A stretch of 64,000 nt of DNA from Paenibacillus chibensis (GTDB lineage Bacteria > Bacillota > Bacilli > Paenibacillales > Paenibacillaceae). Under the pieces are notes generated by a model. The model had not been told where the DNA came from. It did no database searches and worked only from the letters and a program-made list of their open reading frames with translations. The stretch is taken from positions 50,693 to 114,692 of the forward strand of contig NZ_BIMK01000031.1 of the NCBI RefSeq assembly GCF_004001045.1, written 5' to 3'. Position numbers and translations under genes: made by a program. Below, one piece after another: positions 43,191 to 51,990 of this stretch. How positions within the stretch are numbered: the stretch's first letter is position 1; each line of letters starts with the position of its first letter.

Positions 43191-44246
43191 TTACATGTCT
43201 TTCGTGCTTCGTTCGAATGCCGAGGATTCCCTCACGACCAGGCTGCATGGCAGCAAAATTTTGGGTAGAGACGGATAATGCCCCTCCAAAAAATTGGACA
43301 TGAACCGGGCCGCCACCTTTCCGATTTCATATTTAGGCACATGCACGGAAGTCAGCGGCGGGCTCGTATATTGGGCAACCAGAATGTCGTCCATGCCGAC
43401 AAAAGCGATATCCTGTGGAATGCGTCCGTCCTTTTCCACTACGGCTCTCATCGCAGGAATGGCCAGCATGTCGCTCGCGCAAAAGAACGCCGTCGGCCAT
43501 TCGGATTTCGGATGCTTGGACAACTTGTCCGACAGCATGCTGTAGCTGTTATTGACGTTCCATTCCGTATTGATGATCCATTCCTCGGGCAAAGCAAAGT
43601 TTTTTTCGAGCATGGCAAATTTATACCCGACGAACCGTTCATCGCTGTCCATGCTTCTTTTGGAATGCGCAGGACCGCCGATAAAGCCGATCCGCGTATG
43701 CCCCTGATCTATTAAATGGCCGACCGCCGTCCGCGCGGAGAACATCCGATCGCAGTCCACGACAGGAATGGCCAGTTTTTCATCATTCAAGCTGACCCCG
43801 ATAACGGGAATTTTCTTTTGCTCCAGAAACTCGATCAGTTCCGGATCATACCAGCTGATGGTCACCACCCCTTGAACGCCCGTCTCATTGATTAGGGCTT
43901 TGATCCCGTCGGTGCCGCTGACTTCATCCGAAGTGCGCACGATGGCCTGCGGCAGTCCCAGCTCGTTCATTTGATCATGGAACCCCGCTAGTACCTGGGA
44001 AAAGTAAGGATGGTCATCCATCAGCTGCTGCGGAACGATACAGGCGATTTGTTTCATTGTCGTACCGCTATGGTGATCGAGATGTTGATGTTTGGTATGG
44101 ATTCGGTAACCGAGCTCGGTCGCCGCATCGAGTACTTTTTGCTTCGTTTCTTCATTCACAGGACGGTTCTTATCGTTGCTGATCGCACGTGAAACCGTTG
44201 AGATGGATACCCCTACCCGCTCTGCGATATCTCTGAGCTTTGCCAA
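43191..44246 (-). CDS. LacI-family repressor
   Basis: 351 aa if started at the TTG of (M)AKLRDIAERVGVSISTVSRAI, the canonical LacI N-terminus; the longer frame adds twelve uncharacteristic residues. Helix-turn-helix and hinge (~1-60) are followed by a sugar-binding core (IACIVPQQLMDDHPYFSQVLAGF, VVTISWYDPELIEFLEQ, GHTRIGFIGGP, FVGMDDILVAQYTSPPLTSVHVP). It lies upstream of, and in line with, the GH35 operon and likely represses it until an inducer sugar arrives. A perfect palindrome sits in its own promoter. Confidence 0.9.
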   Translation of the reverse strand: MAKLRDIAERVGVSISTVSRAISNDKNRPVNEETKQKVLDAATELGYRIHTKHQHLDHHSGTTMKQIACIVPQQLMDDHPYFSQVLAGFHDQMNELGLPQAIVRTSDEVSGTDGIKALINETGVQGVVTISWYDPELIEFLEQKKIPVIGVSLNDEKLAIPVVDCDRMFSARTAVGHLIDQGHTRIGFIGGPAHSKRSMDSDERFVGYKFAMLEKNFALPEEWIINTEWNVNNSYSMLSDKLSKHPKSEWPTAFFCASDMLAIPAMRAVVEKDGRIPQDIAFVGMDDILVAQYTSPPLTSVHVPKYEIGKVAARFMSNFLEGHYPSLPKILLPCSLVVRESSAFERSTKDM

Positions 44247-44272
44247 TATTCCCACCATTCCTTTTAGCCAAA

Positions 44273-44282
44273 TTGGCGCCAA
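44273..44282. promoter_or_regulatory. Perfect palindrome TTGGCGCCAA before the lacI-type gene
   Basis: A 10-bp perfect palindrome 27 bases before the start codon, with a central CG as LacI-family operators have. A near match lies at 43083-43093 before the GH35 operon. Autoregulation is inferred. Confidence 0.5.
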
Positions 44283-44400
44283 ACATTTTCAGCAATATGA
44301 TCATATCATATAATGAGAGGCATATGTAATGTATCGCACTACAGGATTACTTCGTTAATAAGCTGACTTTCTCCTTTCCCAAATCCCATTATTTACTTGT

Positions 44401-44429
44401 TGTTGATAATATAGGTTTTGAATACGATG
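44401..44429 (+). promoter_or_regulatory. Putative sigma-A promoter of the SLH protein gene
   Basis: TTGTTG (44401-44406), exact 17-base spacer, TACGAT (44424-44429); the ATG follows 38 bases on, with GGGGGAA as ribosome site. Confidence 0.45.
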
Positions 44430-44467
44430 GATTAGGCCATAACCAATTACAACATCTTAGGGGGAAC

Positions 44468-45511
44468 ATGATTTTGAAAAAATGGCTTGCTTCTTTATTT
44501 GCCATCGTCATGATGAGCATTTCATTCCAATCGGCGTTTGCCGCCGAGTCGGAGGAATACGATCTGGACCGGTTTTATCCTGCTGACGTAGATGGACACT
44601 GGGCTGCGGATGTACTGGAGGATTTCATTCAAGCTGACATTATTAAAGGCTATCAGGAAAACGACGACATCTACGTCAAGCCGGATGCCAATATCACAAG
44701 AGCCGAATTTGTTGCCATTTTGCTGAGAGCGGCCAGCCCTTCCGTGGAGCAAGACGCTAACCGCAATACATACGCCGATGTGAAGCCGGGTGACTGGTTC
44801 TATGCCGTCGTCAATGAAGCTAAGGCGCTGGGCCTTGTCAACGGCATCGATGCCGCTCATTTTGCGCCAAACCAGAAGATTTCCAGAGCGGAGATTAGTG
44901 CGATCTTGTCCAGATTTTTCAGCGAAACCATCGATTTTAACGGTACAGCGGCGGACTTTAAAGATATCGGCCAACATTGGGCCAAAGAAGATATCGAGAA
45001 ATTAAGCAAAGCCGGCATTGCCGGCGGTTATCAAGACGGAACCTTTCGTCCTCAAAAAACAGCGACCCGCGCAGAAGCCGTGGCCTTATTGAATCGCGCT
45101 TTCCATAAGGAATCCGGCCAGCTGCCCGATGACGACACGCTGATTGATCTGATCAAGCAATCCAACCAGGAGCAATACGAGGCGCTGGAAAGCGGTTCGT
45201 TCGATCAGCTCAAAACCAGCATCCCTAAACATAACGTCGGCTTCGCCAGAGACGCCCAGTTATTTTCCATCGATTTGATCCAGTCGTACCAAGAGGGCGG
45301 CATGAAAATCGAGTACAATATGGTTGGGGAAATGAAAGGTGAAGTGCTTTCGAAGTCTGACCGCTTTGCAGCCGTGAGCATCACGGGCGGGGAAGTCGAA
45401 GTGAAAATAACCCAAGGGAAAAATGTCACGACAACGACCATGGCAGGAGACGCAACCTACTGCCTGCGTAAAACGCAGGACGGCTGGAAAATCTACGGTG
45501 TGGAAGAGTAA
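44468..45511 (+). CDS. Secreted S-layer-homology (SLH) protein
   Basis: 347 aa. Signal peptide to about residue 25 (QSAFA/AES). Three SLH repeats: ~38-85 (FYPADVDGHWAADVLEDF ... ITRAEFVAIL), ~95-150 (YADVKPGDWFYAVVNEAKAL ... ISRAEISAILSRFF) and ~160-215 (FKDIGQHWAKEDIEKLSKAG ... ATRAEAVALLNRAF). These anchor proteins to pyruvylated secondary cell-wall polymer. The C-terminal 130 residues form a small alpha/beta domain of unknown role, similar in layout to SnoaL/NTF2-like domains. Single gene. Confidence 0.9.
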   Translation: MILKKWLASLFAIVMMSISFQSAFAAESEEYDLDRFYPADVDGHWAADVLEDFIQADIIKGYQENDDIYVKPDANITRAEFVAILLRAASPSVEQDANRNTYADVKPGDWFYAVVNEAKALGLVNGIDAAHFAPNQKISRAEISAILSRFFSETIDFNGTAADFKDIGQHWAKEDIEKLSKAGIAGGYQDGTFRPQKTATRAEAVALLNRAFHKESGQLPDDDTLIDLIKQSNQEQYEALESGSFDQLKTSIPKHNVGFARDAQLFSIDLIQSYQEGGMKIEYNMVGEMKGEVLSKSDRFAAVSITGGEVEVKITQGKNVTTTTMAGDATYCLRKTQDGWKIYGVEE

Positions 45512-45577
45512 TGACCGCTCATGCGGAATGATTGACGAGAGCAAAAATGAGCAGCAAGACTGCTCTTCAGATGAACC

Positions 45578-45617
45578 AGAGAAACCCTGTCCCTTTTCAA
45601 AGGAACAGGGTTTCTCT
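45578..45617. terminator. Bidirectional terminator after the SLH gene
   Basis: 13-bp perfect outer arms (AGAGAAACCCTGT, 45578-45590 and 45605-45617) plus an inner CCTTTT/AAAGG pairing. Lies between two convergent genes. Confidence 0.85.
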
Positions 45618-45680
45618 CATTCCGGGGTGTGCAGGATTCTGGATTGGCAGAAACGATAAGACGAGGGTTGGACTCCCTCC

Positions 45681-47408
45681 CTATTTCGCCGCGGTTGCCT
45701 GCTTGGAGACCTCCACCGTACGCGTGCCGCCGTTCCATTTCACGGATACGCCCAGCAGATCGCCAAAATCCTTGATCGGCACGTAAAGCGAACCGTTCAG
45801 CGTCGCCGGCGAATACGTCAGCGCGGCCTGCTTCCCTTCTATAAGAGCGAAGGGAGAGCCGTCCGCGATCGAGAAGACGCGCGTTCCGTAGGTCACGGTC
45901 GTCCGCTTCGTTTGCGCGTCGTAGGCGACCTTGGCTCCGAGCGCTTCCGTCAGCGAACGGAAAGGGATGAACATCCGGTTGTCCGTCGTCATGACGCCGG
46001 CCCCGGCCGGGAGCGTGAGCGCCTTCCCATCCAACGTGACCTTGGCATCCGACTTGGCGAACGCGCCCGCCGCGCTGCCCACAGATATGGACTTCGTCAA
46101 GTCGGAAGGCAGCGGATACGCATACAGCTGGCCTTCCGCCTGGACAAGCAGCATGCCGCTCTCCACCTGAAACGCACCGTAACTGCGCGCCGCCGTCTGT
46201 GCGCGGAGCACTGCCTTGCCCGTCGAGACATTCAGCGCGTAGACGGTACCGTCACTCTGGCCGACGTACAGGCCGGATTCGATCATATCGACGCGGGTGG
46301 CCGGATTGTCGAGGCCGTTATAATACACCTGCGAGCGATCAACGACTTTGCGCGCATGAATCCCGCGGTTGTCGTCATTCAGGAAAAACAGCTTGCCATT
46401 ATAAGGGCCAGCGATAAACTCCCCCCGATCTGCAATCAGTTCCGGCTTCACGACGGCGGGATCGGCGTCATAATGGAAGCGGTAGACGCCCTCCCCGGTA
46501 ACGGCTGCATAGACGTCATTGCCGTCCATCACCACTTTGGACGGGGGATAGACCGGACCGCCGTCAGCCGTTTTAGCGACGAACTTCTTGCTTGCCGTAA
46601 TCTTGCCGGTCTTCAAGTCTACCTCGTCAATGGTCGCCGAAGTCTCTACCAAATCAACATTCGGCCATTGGTCCTGGAAGTACAGCTTATCCCCTTCGGC
46701 TTTGAGAAGCCCCGAATGGTCGCCGGACAGCCGCCAAAGCGTCTTGCCCGTGGCAGGATCAATCGCGTAAGTCGTATAGACGGTAATCGCGCCCGATTCT
46801 ACGGCCCCTGCAAGCAGCATGCCGCCGACGAGTCGTGGCAAGGTCCTGACGTCTTGATTCCGCCATTGCTCCTTGCCTGTGGGAAGATCGACCGAGATGA
46901 GCGATTCGCCGGCAAAGACGTACAAGGTTGCGTTGTCTACGGATATCGACGGCGTCTGTCCTGACGGAGCCCGGTAGATGCGCTCCCCCTTGCCTGAGGC
47001 CGAATCGACCTGATAGATGGAGCCGTCTTTGGCGCCAACGTATAGCGTTGTTCCGTTTGCATCCGCGATGGCGGCATCGCCAAGCCCCGTCCCGAATGTC
47101 CACAGCGTCTTCCCGGTGGTCGCCGCCTTTGCGGTCAGCTTGCCGCCAGCAACATAGTAGACGCGCCCCTGTCCCGCGGTGACTGCGGAAGGATTCGAGG
47201 CGGACGAGCTCTTCGGCGCGTCGAGCGCCGCCGTCCATGCCGGCTTGGCGAGCGGTACCGGATTCGTCAAATAAAAGTCCGAGCCCGGGCTCGAATAACT
47301 TGCGTTCGGACCGGATGTTTGCGCCCACGCGGGCGAGCCTGTCCAGACGCTTCCAAGCGTTCCGGCGAGCAGCAGCCCTGCCGCTGCCACAGTCCATTTT
47401 CGCATCAT
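45681..47408 (-). CDS. Secreted PQQ-like beta-propeller protein with CAO-N domain
   Basis: 575 aa from the first of two tandem ATGs (GGGAGG six bases upstream; an in-frame TTG precedes them). Signal peptide (AAAGLLLAGTLGSVWTGSPAWA). Residues ~50-420 form blades with repeated motifs of the PQQ/YncE kind (TTGKTLWTFGTGLGDAAI, ATGKTLWRLSGDHSG, LPTGKEQWRN, STGKAVLRAQT). The C-terminal ~110 residues are a CAO-N domain (MFIPFRSLTEALGAKVAYD, SLYVPIKDFGDLLGVSVKW). Probably an envelope protein; no enzyme residues recognised. Convergent with the SLH gene. Confidence 0.85.
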   Translation of the reverse strand: MMRKWTVAAAGLLLAGTLGSVWTGSPAWAQTSGPNASYSSPGSDFYLTNPVPLAKPAWTAALDAPKSSSASNPSAVTAGQGRVYYVAGGKLTAKAATTGKTLWTFGTGLGDAAIADANGTTLYVGAKDGSIYQVDSASGKGERIYRAPSGQTPSISVDNATLYVFAGESLISVDLPTGKEQWRNQDVRTLPRLVGGMLLAGAVESGAITVYTTYAIDPATGKTLWRLSGDHSGLLKAEGDKLYFQDQWPNVDLVETSATIDEVDLKTGKITASKKFVAKTADGGPVYPPSKVVMDGNDVYAAVTGEGVYRFHYDADPAVVKPELIADRGEFIAGPYNGKLFFLNDDNRGIHARKVVDRSQVYYNGLDNPATRVDMIESGLYVGQSDGTVYALNVSTGKAVLRAQTAARSYGAFQVESGMLLVQAEGQLYAYPLPSDLTKSISVGSAAGAFAKSDAKVTLDGKALTLPAGAGVMTTDNRMFIPFRSLTEALGAKVAYDAQTKRTTVTYGTRVFSIADGSPFALIEGKQAALTYSPATLNGSLYVPIKDFGDLLGVSVKWNGGTRTVEVSKQATAAK

Positions 47409-47493
47409 CAATATCCTCCCAGCTTCTATCGAAATTTACCTGCTGTCTTATGGACGCTGTCAACCGCCGCAAAGTTTCGATGTTGAACCATCG

Positions 47494-47525
47494 AAAAAAA
47501 GGCTGGTCGGAAATCCAACCAGCCT
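47494..47525 (-). terminator. Terminator of the AraC-linked ABC operon
   Basis: AGGCTGGT (47500-47507) pairs with ACCAGCCT (47518-47525), followed by a seven-T run on the minus strand, 65 bases past the last permease stop. Confidence 0.85.
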
Positions 47526-47588
47526 CGGTGCATCGGGAGAACTCTCTCCCTTTTAGAAAAAGCTTTAGCCCTGCGCCCCGTCCAATCC

Positions 47589-48422
47589 CTACTTGAACCC
47601 CGTAAACGCCGACCCGGACTGCATATAGTATTTCTGTCCGAAAAAGTAGAGCAAAATCATCGGAATCGCCATAATCGTCGACGCGGCCATCAGCTTTTCC
47701 CACTGCGCCCCGTGATCCTGCTGGAATCCCTGCAGGCCGAGCGTCAGCGTCCACTTCGCGGCATCGTTCAAATAAATGAGCGGTCCCATAAAATCCGTAT
47801 AGGCTCCCACAAAGGTAAACAAGGCAACCGTCGCCAGCGCCGGCTTCAAGGTCGGCATAATGATCTGGGAATAGATGCGCAGCTCCGAGGCCCCGTCCAT
47901 TTTCGCGGCTTCGGACAGCTCCCTCGGAATGCCGAGCAGAAACTGCCTGAGCAGGAAAATGTAGAACGGCGCGCCGAAGAACGCCCCGATCGTCAGCGGC
48001 AGGATCGTGTTGACCCAGCCCAGCTTGGCGAAAATGATGTATTGCGGAATCAGCTGCACCTGCGACGGCAGAATCATCGTCGCCAGGACGATCGCGAAAA
48101 TGATTTTGCTCCCAGCCCAAGGAATCCGGGAAATCGAATACGCCACCAGCGGCGAGGCGAACAGCTGCCCGACGATGCATAGGACGCAGATGACCAGGGT
48201 GTTCAGCATGTAATGTCCGAACGGTACTGTCTCGAACGCGGCTTTGTAATTCGACCATTGAAACGACGCCGGCAGGATGCGCGGCGGCAGCTCGAAAATT
48301 TCGTTCGACGACTTGAGCGAGGTGAACACGAGCCAGATAAACGGAAACAGGAAGAAGAACGCGAACAATATCAGCATCGTATGCGGAAAAATTTTGGTGC
48401 GAAGCATTTTTGCGGCGCTCAT
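47589..48422 (-). CDS. MalG-type ABC sugar permease
   Basis: 277 aa, six membrane segments, first at HTMLILFAFFFLFPFIWLV; EAA loop LSEAAKMDGASELRIYSQIIMPTLKP. The start lies three bases after the preceding permease stop, with GGAGG inside that gene. Pairs with that permease and the binding protein as a family-1 sugar importer without its own ATPase. Confidence 0.93.
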   Translation of the reverse strand: MSAAKMLRTKIFPHTMLILFAFFFLFPFIWLVFTSLKSSNEIFELPPRILPASFQWSNYKAAFETVPFGHYMLNTLVICVLCIVGQLFASPLVAYSISRIPWAGSKIIFAIVLATMILPSQVQLIPQYIIFAKLGWVNTILPLTIGAFFGAPFYIFLLRQFLLGIPRELSEAAKMDGASELRIYSQIIMPTLKPALATVALFTFVGAYTDFMGPLIYLNDAAKWTLTLGLQGFQQDHGAQWEKLMAASTIMAIPMILLYFFGQKYYMQSGSAFTGFK

Positions 48423-48425
48423 CCG

Positions 48426-49376
48426 CTATTCACCTCCGTAGTAGACCCAGCGTTTGGACGTTTTCAGGACCAGCAGCGTAATCAGCATGACGATCACGAA
48501 CAGGATCCAGGCCAGCGCCGAGGCATATCCCATTTTCAGATTAATGAAAGCCTCCTGGTATAAATTGACGGCATAGAACAATAACGACTGCCCGGGTCCG
48601 CCGAGAGCGCCTCCGCTTGACTTGCCGCCAGCCAGAATGTAGGATTCCGTGAAAATTTGAAAAGCCCCGATAAGCCCCATGATCAGCTGGAACAAAATGA
48701 TCGGCGACAGCGCCGGTACCGTGATTCTCCAGAACCGGTGCCACCAGTTGGCGCCGTCGACCTGGGCCGCTTCGTAGTAGGTTTGAGGAACGCCCTGCAA
48801 CGCCGCGAGGAAGATGAGCGCCCCCGCACCGGAGCCCCAGAGCCCCATTAGGATCAAGGATGGCTTGGTGAACCGGGGGTCGAGCAGCCAGGCCGGATCG
48901 GGAAGATGCGCCCAGCGCAGAAAAATGTTGACCAGGCCGAAGTCCGGATTCAGCATCCAGGTCCAGAGCAGGGCGCTGGCCACGCCCGGAATGACGGCCG
49001 GGAGATAAAAGATCGTGCGGTAATAGCGGATGCCCTTCACCTTGAAGTTCAGCAGCAGCGCGATGAGCAGCGAGCTAAACAGCGTGACCGGAACGGATAT
49101 GAATGCCATGAAGAGCGTGTTGCTGATCGATTTATAGAAATTGCGGTCTTTCATGATCGCGGCGTAATTGTCCATGCCCACCCATTTCGGGGGATTGAAC
49201 AGATCGTATTCCGTCAAGCTGAAGTAGAGGGAACTGAAGAAAGGATACACGGTAAAAACCAGAAAACCGATGATCCATGGGGAGGCAAAGACCAGCCCCA
49301 ACCAAAAATAATGCCATTCCTTTCTCGTCCAGCCCCTTCTCCGCTTCGGCGGCGCCGCGGATACCGTTTCAATCAT
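48426..49376 (-). CDS. MalF-type ABC sugar permease
   Basis: 316 aa from the ATG at 49376; a GTG two codons earlier is too close to the GAGGAGG site. Six membrane segments; first at FWLGLVFASPWIIGFLVFTVYP; EAA loop YYEAAQVDGANWWHRFWRITVPALSP; a Gly-rich outside loop (AGGKSSGGALGGPGQ). Forms the channel with the MalG-type partner. Confidence 0.93.
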   Translation of the reverse strand: MIETVSAAPPKRRRGWTRKEWHYFWLGLVFASPWIIGFLVFTVYPFFSSLYFSLTEYDLFNPPKWVGMDNYAAIMKDRNFYKSISNTLFMAFISVPVTLFSSLLIALLLNFKVKGIRYYRTIFYLPAVIPGVASALLWTWMLNPDFGLVNIFLRWAHLPDPAWLLDPRFTKPSLILMGLWGSGAGALIFLAALQGVPQTYYEAAQVDGANWWHRFWRITVPALSPIILFQLIMGLIGAFQIFTESYILAGGKSSGGALGGPGQSLLFYAVNLYQEAFINLKMGYASALAWILFVIVMLITLLVLKTSKRWVYYGGE

Positions 49377-49455
49377 CTGCACGTCCTCCTCGTGATCGTT
49401 GGAATGCCAGGCTAAGGCCCGTGGAGCGGACCTTAGCCTGGTACAAAGAACCGGA

Positions 49456-50775
49456 TTATTTGACGAGAGGCTGAATTTTGTCCTTCACCCTTTTCAGCCC
49501 TTCATCCAGGCCGACATCTCCGCGCAGGATGGCGTTATACTGGTTCGAGAATTCCGTCATGTACTCCGTCGAAAAGGATGTGGCCGGGAAGGAGTGCAGG
49601 TTCGGGCTGGAGGAATACTTCAAAAACTCCTGGAATCCCGGCACTTCCTTATAGCTTTCATGCGTCTGCAGCGAGGTTCGGGTCGGCAGGTTGCCGATGG
49701 CCGCGGTGAACTCCGCCATCTGTTCCGGGTCGGCCATCCATTTCAGAAACTTCCACGATTCCTCCGGATGCTTCACGCCCTTCGGAATGTAAAAGACGCT
49801 CGTCGTCACGTTGCCCGGGTCCTTCAGGTCCGGCTTGCTCTCATCATAAGGAATAGGCGCAATGCCGTATTTCAGGTTCGGGGCGTACTGCTTAATGAAC
49901 GTCGGCAGCCATTCGCCATCGATCGTCATCGCGTATTTCCCCGTGAAGAACGGATTTTGCGGCGACATGTACTGCCCCAAGCCGGATGCGAAACGGTCGA
50001 GCTCCTTCGATCCGAATTGGTCCCAGATGCCTTTGCCGAATTCCACCGCCTTCTTGACTCCGGCATCATCCGGCGTGACCTGCTTCTTGTCCGCGTCGTA
50101 GTAGGAACCACCGTAGGCATAGCTGAATGTATAGGCATCGACGCCGGGCCACAGGCCCAGCTGCTGCAGCTTGCCTCCATCCTCCTTGATGCTCAGCTTC
50201 GTAATGTACTCCTTCAGCTGCCCCATCGTCTCCGGCGGACCGCTAAAGCCGGCCTTCTCCAGCAGCTCCTTGTTATAGAAAAGCATTGAGACGTGCATTG
50301 CGATCGGTAAAGCGTACGTTTTGCCGCTCGCCTGGGAAGAGCTCAGCGCAGCGGGCACGAAGTCGCCGAGGTCGACGTTGTCCTTCCGGATGAAGTCGTC
50401 CAGCGGCATCATGGCCCCGCGTTCGCCCCACGGCACGACGTCCTGACCGAAGTTGGACGCGACATCCGGCGGGTTGCCTCCGGTAATCGCCGTCAGCTGC
50501 TTCTGGTAATCGCTCTGGGACAGTCCTTTCACCTGAATGTCCGGATTGGCGTCATTCCATTTCTTGATCAATTTTTCGAGGGCTTCCGCCTCCGGGCCGG
50601 TCCAGCCGTACCAGAAGCTCAGCTGCACCTTTTCTTTCGGAGCATCGCCCCCCTTCGCTGCTTCGCCGCCTTCCTGGCCGCTTGCTGCCGAATCTTTGCC
50701 TCCTCCGCAGCCCGACAGGACGGCCGCCAGCAGGAACACCATGATGAGCCCCCATGTACTCCCTTTTCGCAACAT
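49456..50775 (-). CDS. Family-1 sugar-binding lipoprotein
   Basis: 439 aa. Lipoprotein signal (MVFLLAAVLSGCGGG). Classic family-1 pattern: VQLSFWYGWTGPEAEALEKL, WNDANPDIQVKGLSQSDY, GGNPPDVASNFGQDVVPWGE, LPIAMHVSMLFYNKELLEKA, PFFTGKYAMTIDGEWLP and KHPEESWKFLKWM. It binds a mono- or oligosaccharide for the two permeases that follow. GGAGGG eight bases before the ATG. The promoter region contains the 53-bp element described separately. Confidence 0.92.
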   Translation of the reverse strand: MLRKGSTWGLIMVFLLAAVLSGCGGGKDSAASGQEGGEAAKGGDAPKEKVQLSFWYGWTGPEAEALEKLIKKWNDANPDIQVKGLSQSDYQKQLTAITGGNPPDVASNFGQDVVPWGERGAMMPLDDFIRKDNVDLGDFVPAALSSSQASGKTYALPIAMHVSMLFYNKELLEKAGFSGPPETMGQLKEYITKLSIKEDGGKLQQLGLWPGVDAYTFSYAYGGSYYDADKKQVTPDDAGVKKAVEFGKGIWDQFGSKELDRFASGLGQYMSPQNPFFTGKYAMTIDGEWLPTFIKQYAPNLKYGIAPIPYDESKPDLKDPGNVTTSVFYIPKGVKHPEESWKFLKWMADPEQMAEFTAAIGNLPTRTSLQTHESYKEVPGFQEFLKYSSSPNLHSFPATSFSTEYMTEFSNQYNAILRGDVGLDEGLKRVKDKIQPLVK

Positions 50776-50851
50776 GTCTCTTCCCTCCTTAATCTTAGGG
50801 CGGCAGCGACGCGGAGAGCGCGCTTGCCGCCATCAACTACCCACATGGTAT

Positions 50852-50904
50852 CATGTAAGCGTTTTAGTTAATTTCACTATTGTCTCTAGTAATTGGATTA
50901 TCGT
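50852..50904 (-). promoter_or_regulatory. 53-bp control element, copy A (sugar ABC operon)
   Basis: Between the araC-type gene and the binding-protein gene. Ends in CATGTAAGCG (50852-50861) and GGATTATCGT (50895-50904), with ATTT and TATTGT in fixed positions between. The same elements with the same spacing recur at 55476-55528. On the minus strand the CGCTTACATG end lies nearest the gene and resembles part of a CcpA (cre) site: TGTAAGCGTTTTAG matches about 12 of 14 consensus positions. Confidence 0.7.
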
Positions 50905-51836
50905 TAAAAATTAAATGATTTGCCCACTACCTGTTTCCGAAACTGGTTCGGGGAAATGCCCGTGTATTTTTTGAAGATCCGGCAAAAATACGCAAGCTCG
51001 TTGAACCCCGTGGCATAACATACGTCCGTGATGGACATGGACGGCCGCTGCAGCAGGACGAGCGCGTTGGATATGCGCAAATCGACGAGGTAGCGGTTGA
51101 AGGTTTTGCCTGTCCACTCCTTGAACAGCCGGCAAATCGTCGGCTTCGACATGTTGGATATGGCGCAGATATGCTCCAGCTTGATGTCCTCATGCGCATT
51201 CCGGTCAATGTATTCGACGACCTTGTTCATCGTGTCGCGGTATCTTTCGATTTTTTGGAACCCGGCCTTCACCAGCTCCCCGTTCACCTGGCGGATGAGA
51301 ATCGACAGCAGCTGCAGGAGGCTGGCCTTCAGCATGATTTCGAAAAAAGGCGTCCGCTCCTCGTATTCTCCGAGCATGTCCAGGAGGAGGCTGCGAATCC
51401 TGCCGTCCGTGACGCCGTCGAAGACGATCTGCGAATGCGGGGTGCAGTCCGACTGCGAAAAATGCCTCAAATATTCGGCGTCAAAAAACCTTCGTTCTCC
51501 CGAAGGATCCGCGAAGCGCTCATTGATGAAGGAGGGCATGAATTCGCAGCCGAGGATCTCCACTTCCTCCTCGAAGGCCTGCACGCGATGCAGCGTAAAG
51601 GGGGGAACGAGGAACAAATCACCCTTACGGATCCGGTACTGCCGGTTGCCGATCGTGTGCATGAATTCGCCTTTGGATATGTACCAAATCTGATAATAAT
51701 CATGAAAATGGGTCGACAAGCTGACGAGCGTGGTCATCCGGTACATTTTGCAGTGCAAATCTGCCAGCATCTCGAGCTTGGAGTTGAAATAAATGACCCC
51801 GGCGCGGGTCAATCGATCGATATCGAGCTTTTTCAT
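50904..51836 (-). CDS. AraC-family regulator with cupin sensor domain
   Basis: 310 aa from the ATG of MKKLDIDRLTRAGVIYF (GAGAGGAG ten bases upstream; 18 extra codons are open but unlikely). N-terminal cupin-like ligand domain (HFHDYYQIWYISKGEFMHTI ... GDLFLVPPFTLHRV). C-terminal double helix-turn-helix (IKLEHICAISNMSKPTICRLF, then ITDVCYATGFNELAYFCRIFKKYTGISPNQFR). Typical activators of sugar uptake. Located immediately upstream of the ABC operon and the likely binder of the shared 53-bp element. Confidence 0.92.
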   Translation of the reverse strand: MKKLDIDRLTRAGVIYFNSKLEMLADLHCKMYRMTTLVSLSTHFHDYYQIWYISKGEFMHTIGNRQYRIRKGDLFLVPPFTLHRVQAFEEEVEILGCEFMPSFINERFADPSGERRFFDAEYLRHFSQSDCTPHSQIVFDGVTDGRIRSLLLDMLGEYEERTPFFEIMLKASLLQLLSILIRQVNGELVKAGFQKIERYRDTMNKVVEYIDRNAHEDIKLEHICAISNMSKPTICRLFKEWTGKTFNRYLVDLRISNALVLLQRPSMSITDVCYATGFNELAYFCRIFKKYTGISPNQFRKQVVGKSFNF

Positions 51837-51990
51837 TTTCGCATGACTCCTCTCTGTTGTTCCCTGGAATGACGGCCTTTTTCGCTTCAACGCCCGTTTC
51901 GGGCCGTTGGAATTCGATACGGAAGTACAATCTTTCCCTTCGCGAATCGCCTAGAATGAGATTCAAAAATCGAGGGAGGCTTGTGCTTGC

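Noticed and set aside
46759..48258. 499-aa minus-strand frame spanning a permease end and the beta-propeller gene
   Set aside because: It crosses two real genes and a strong terminator in another frame.
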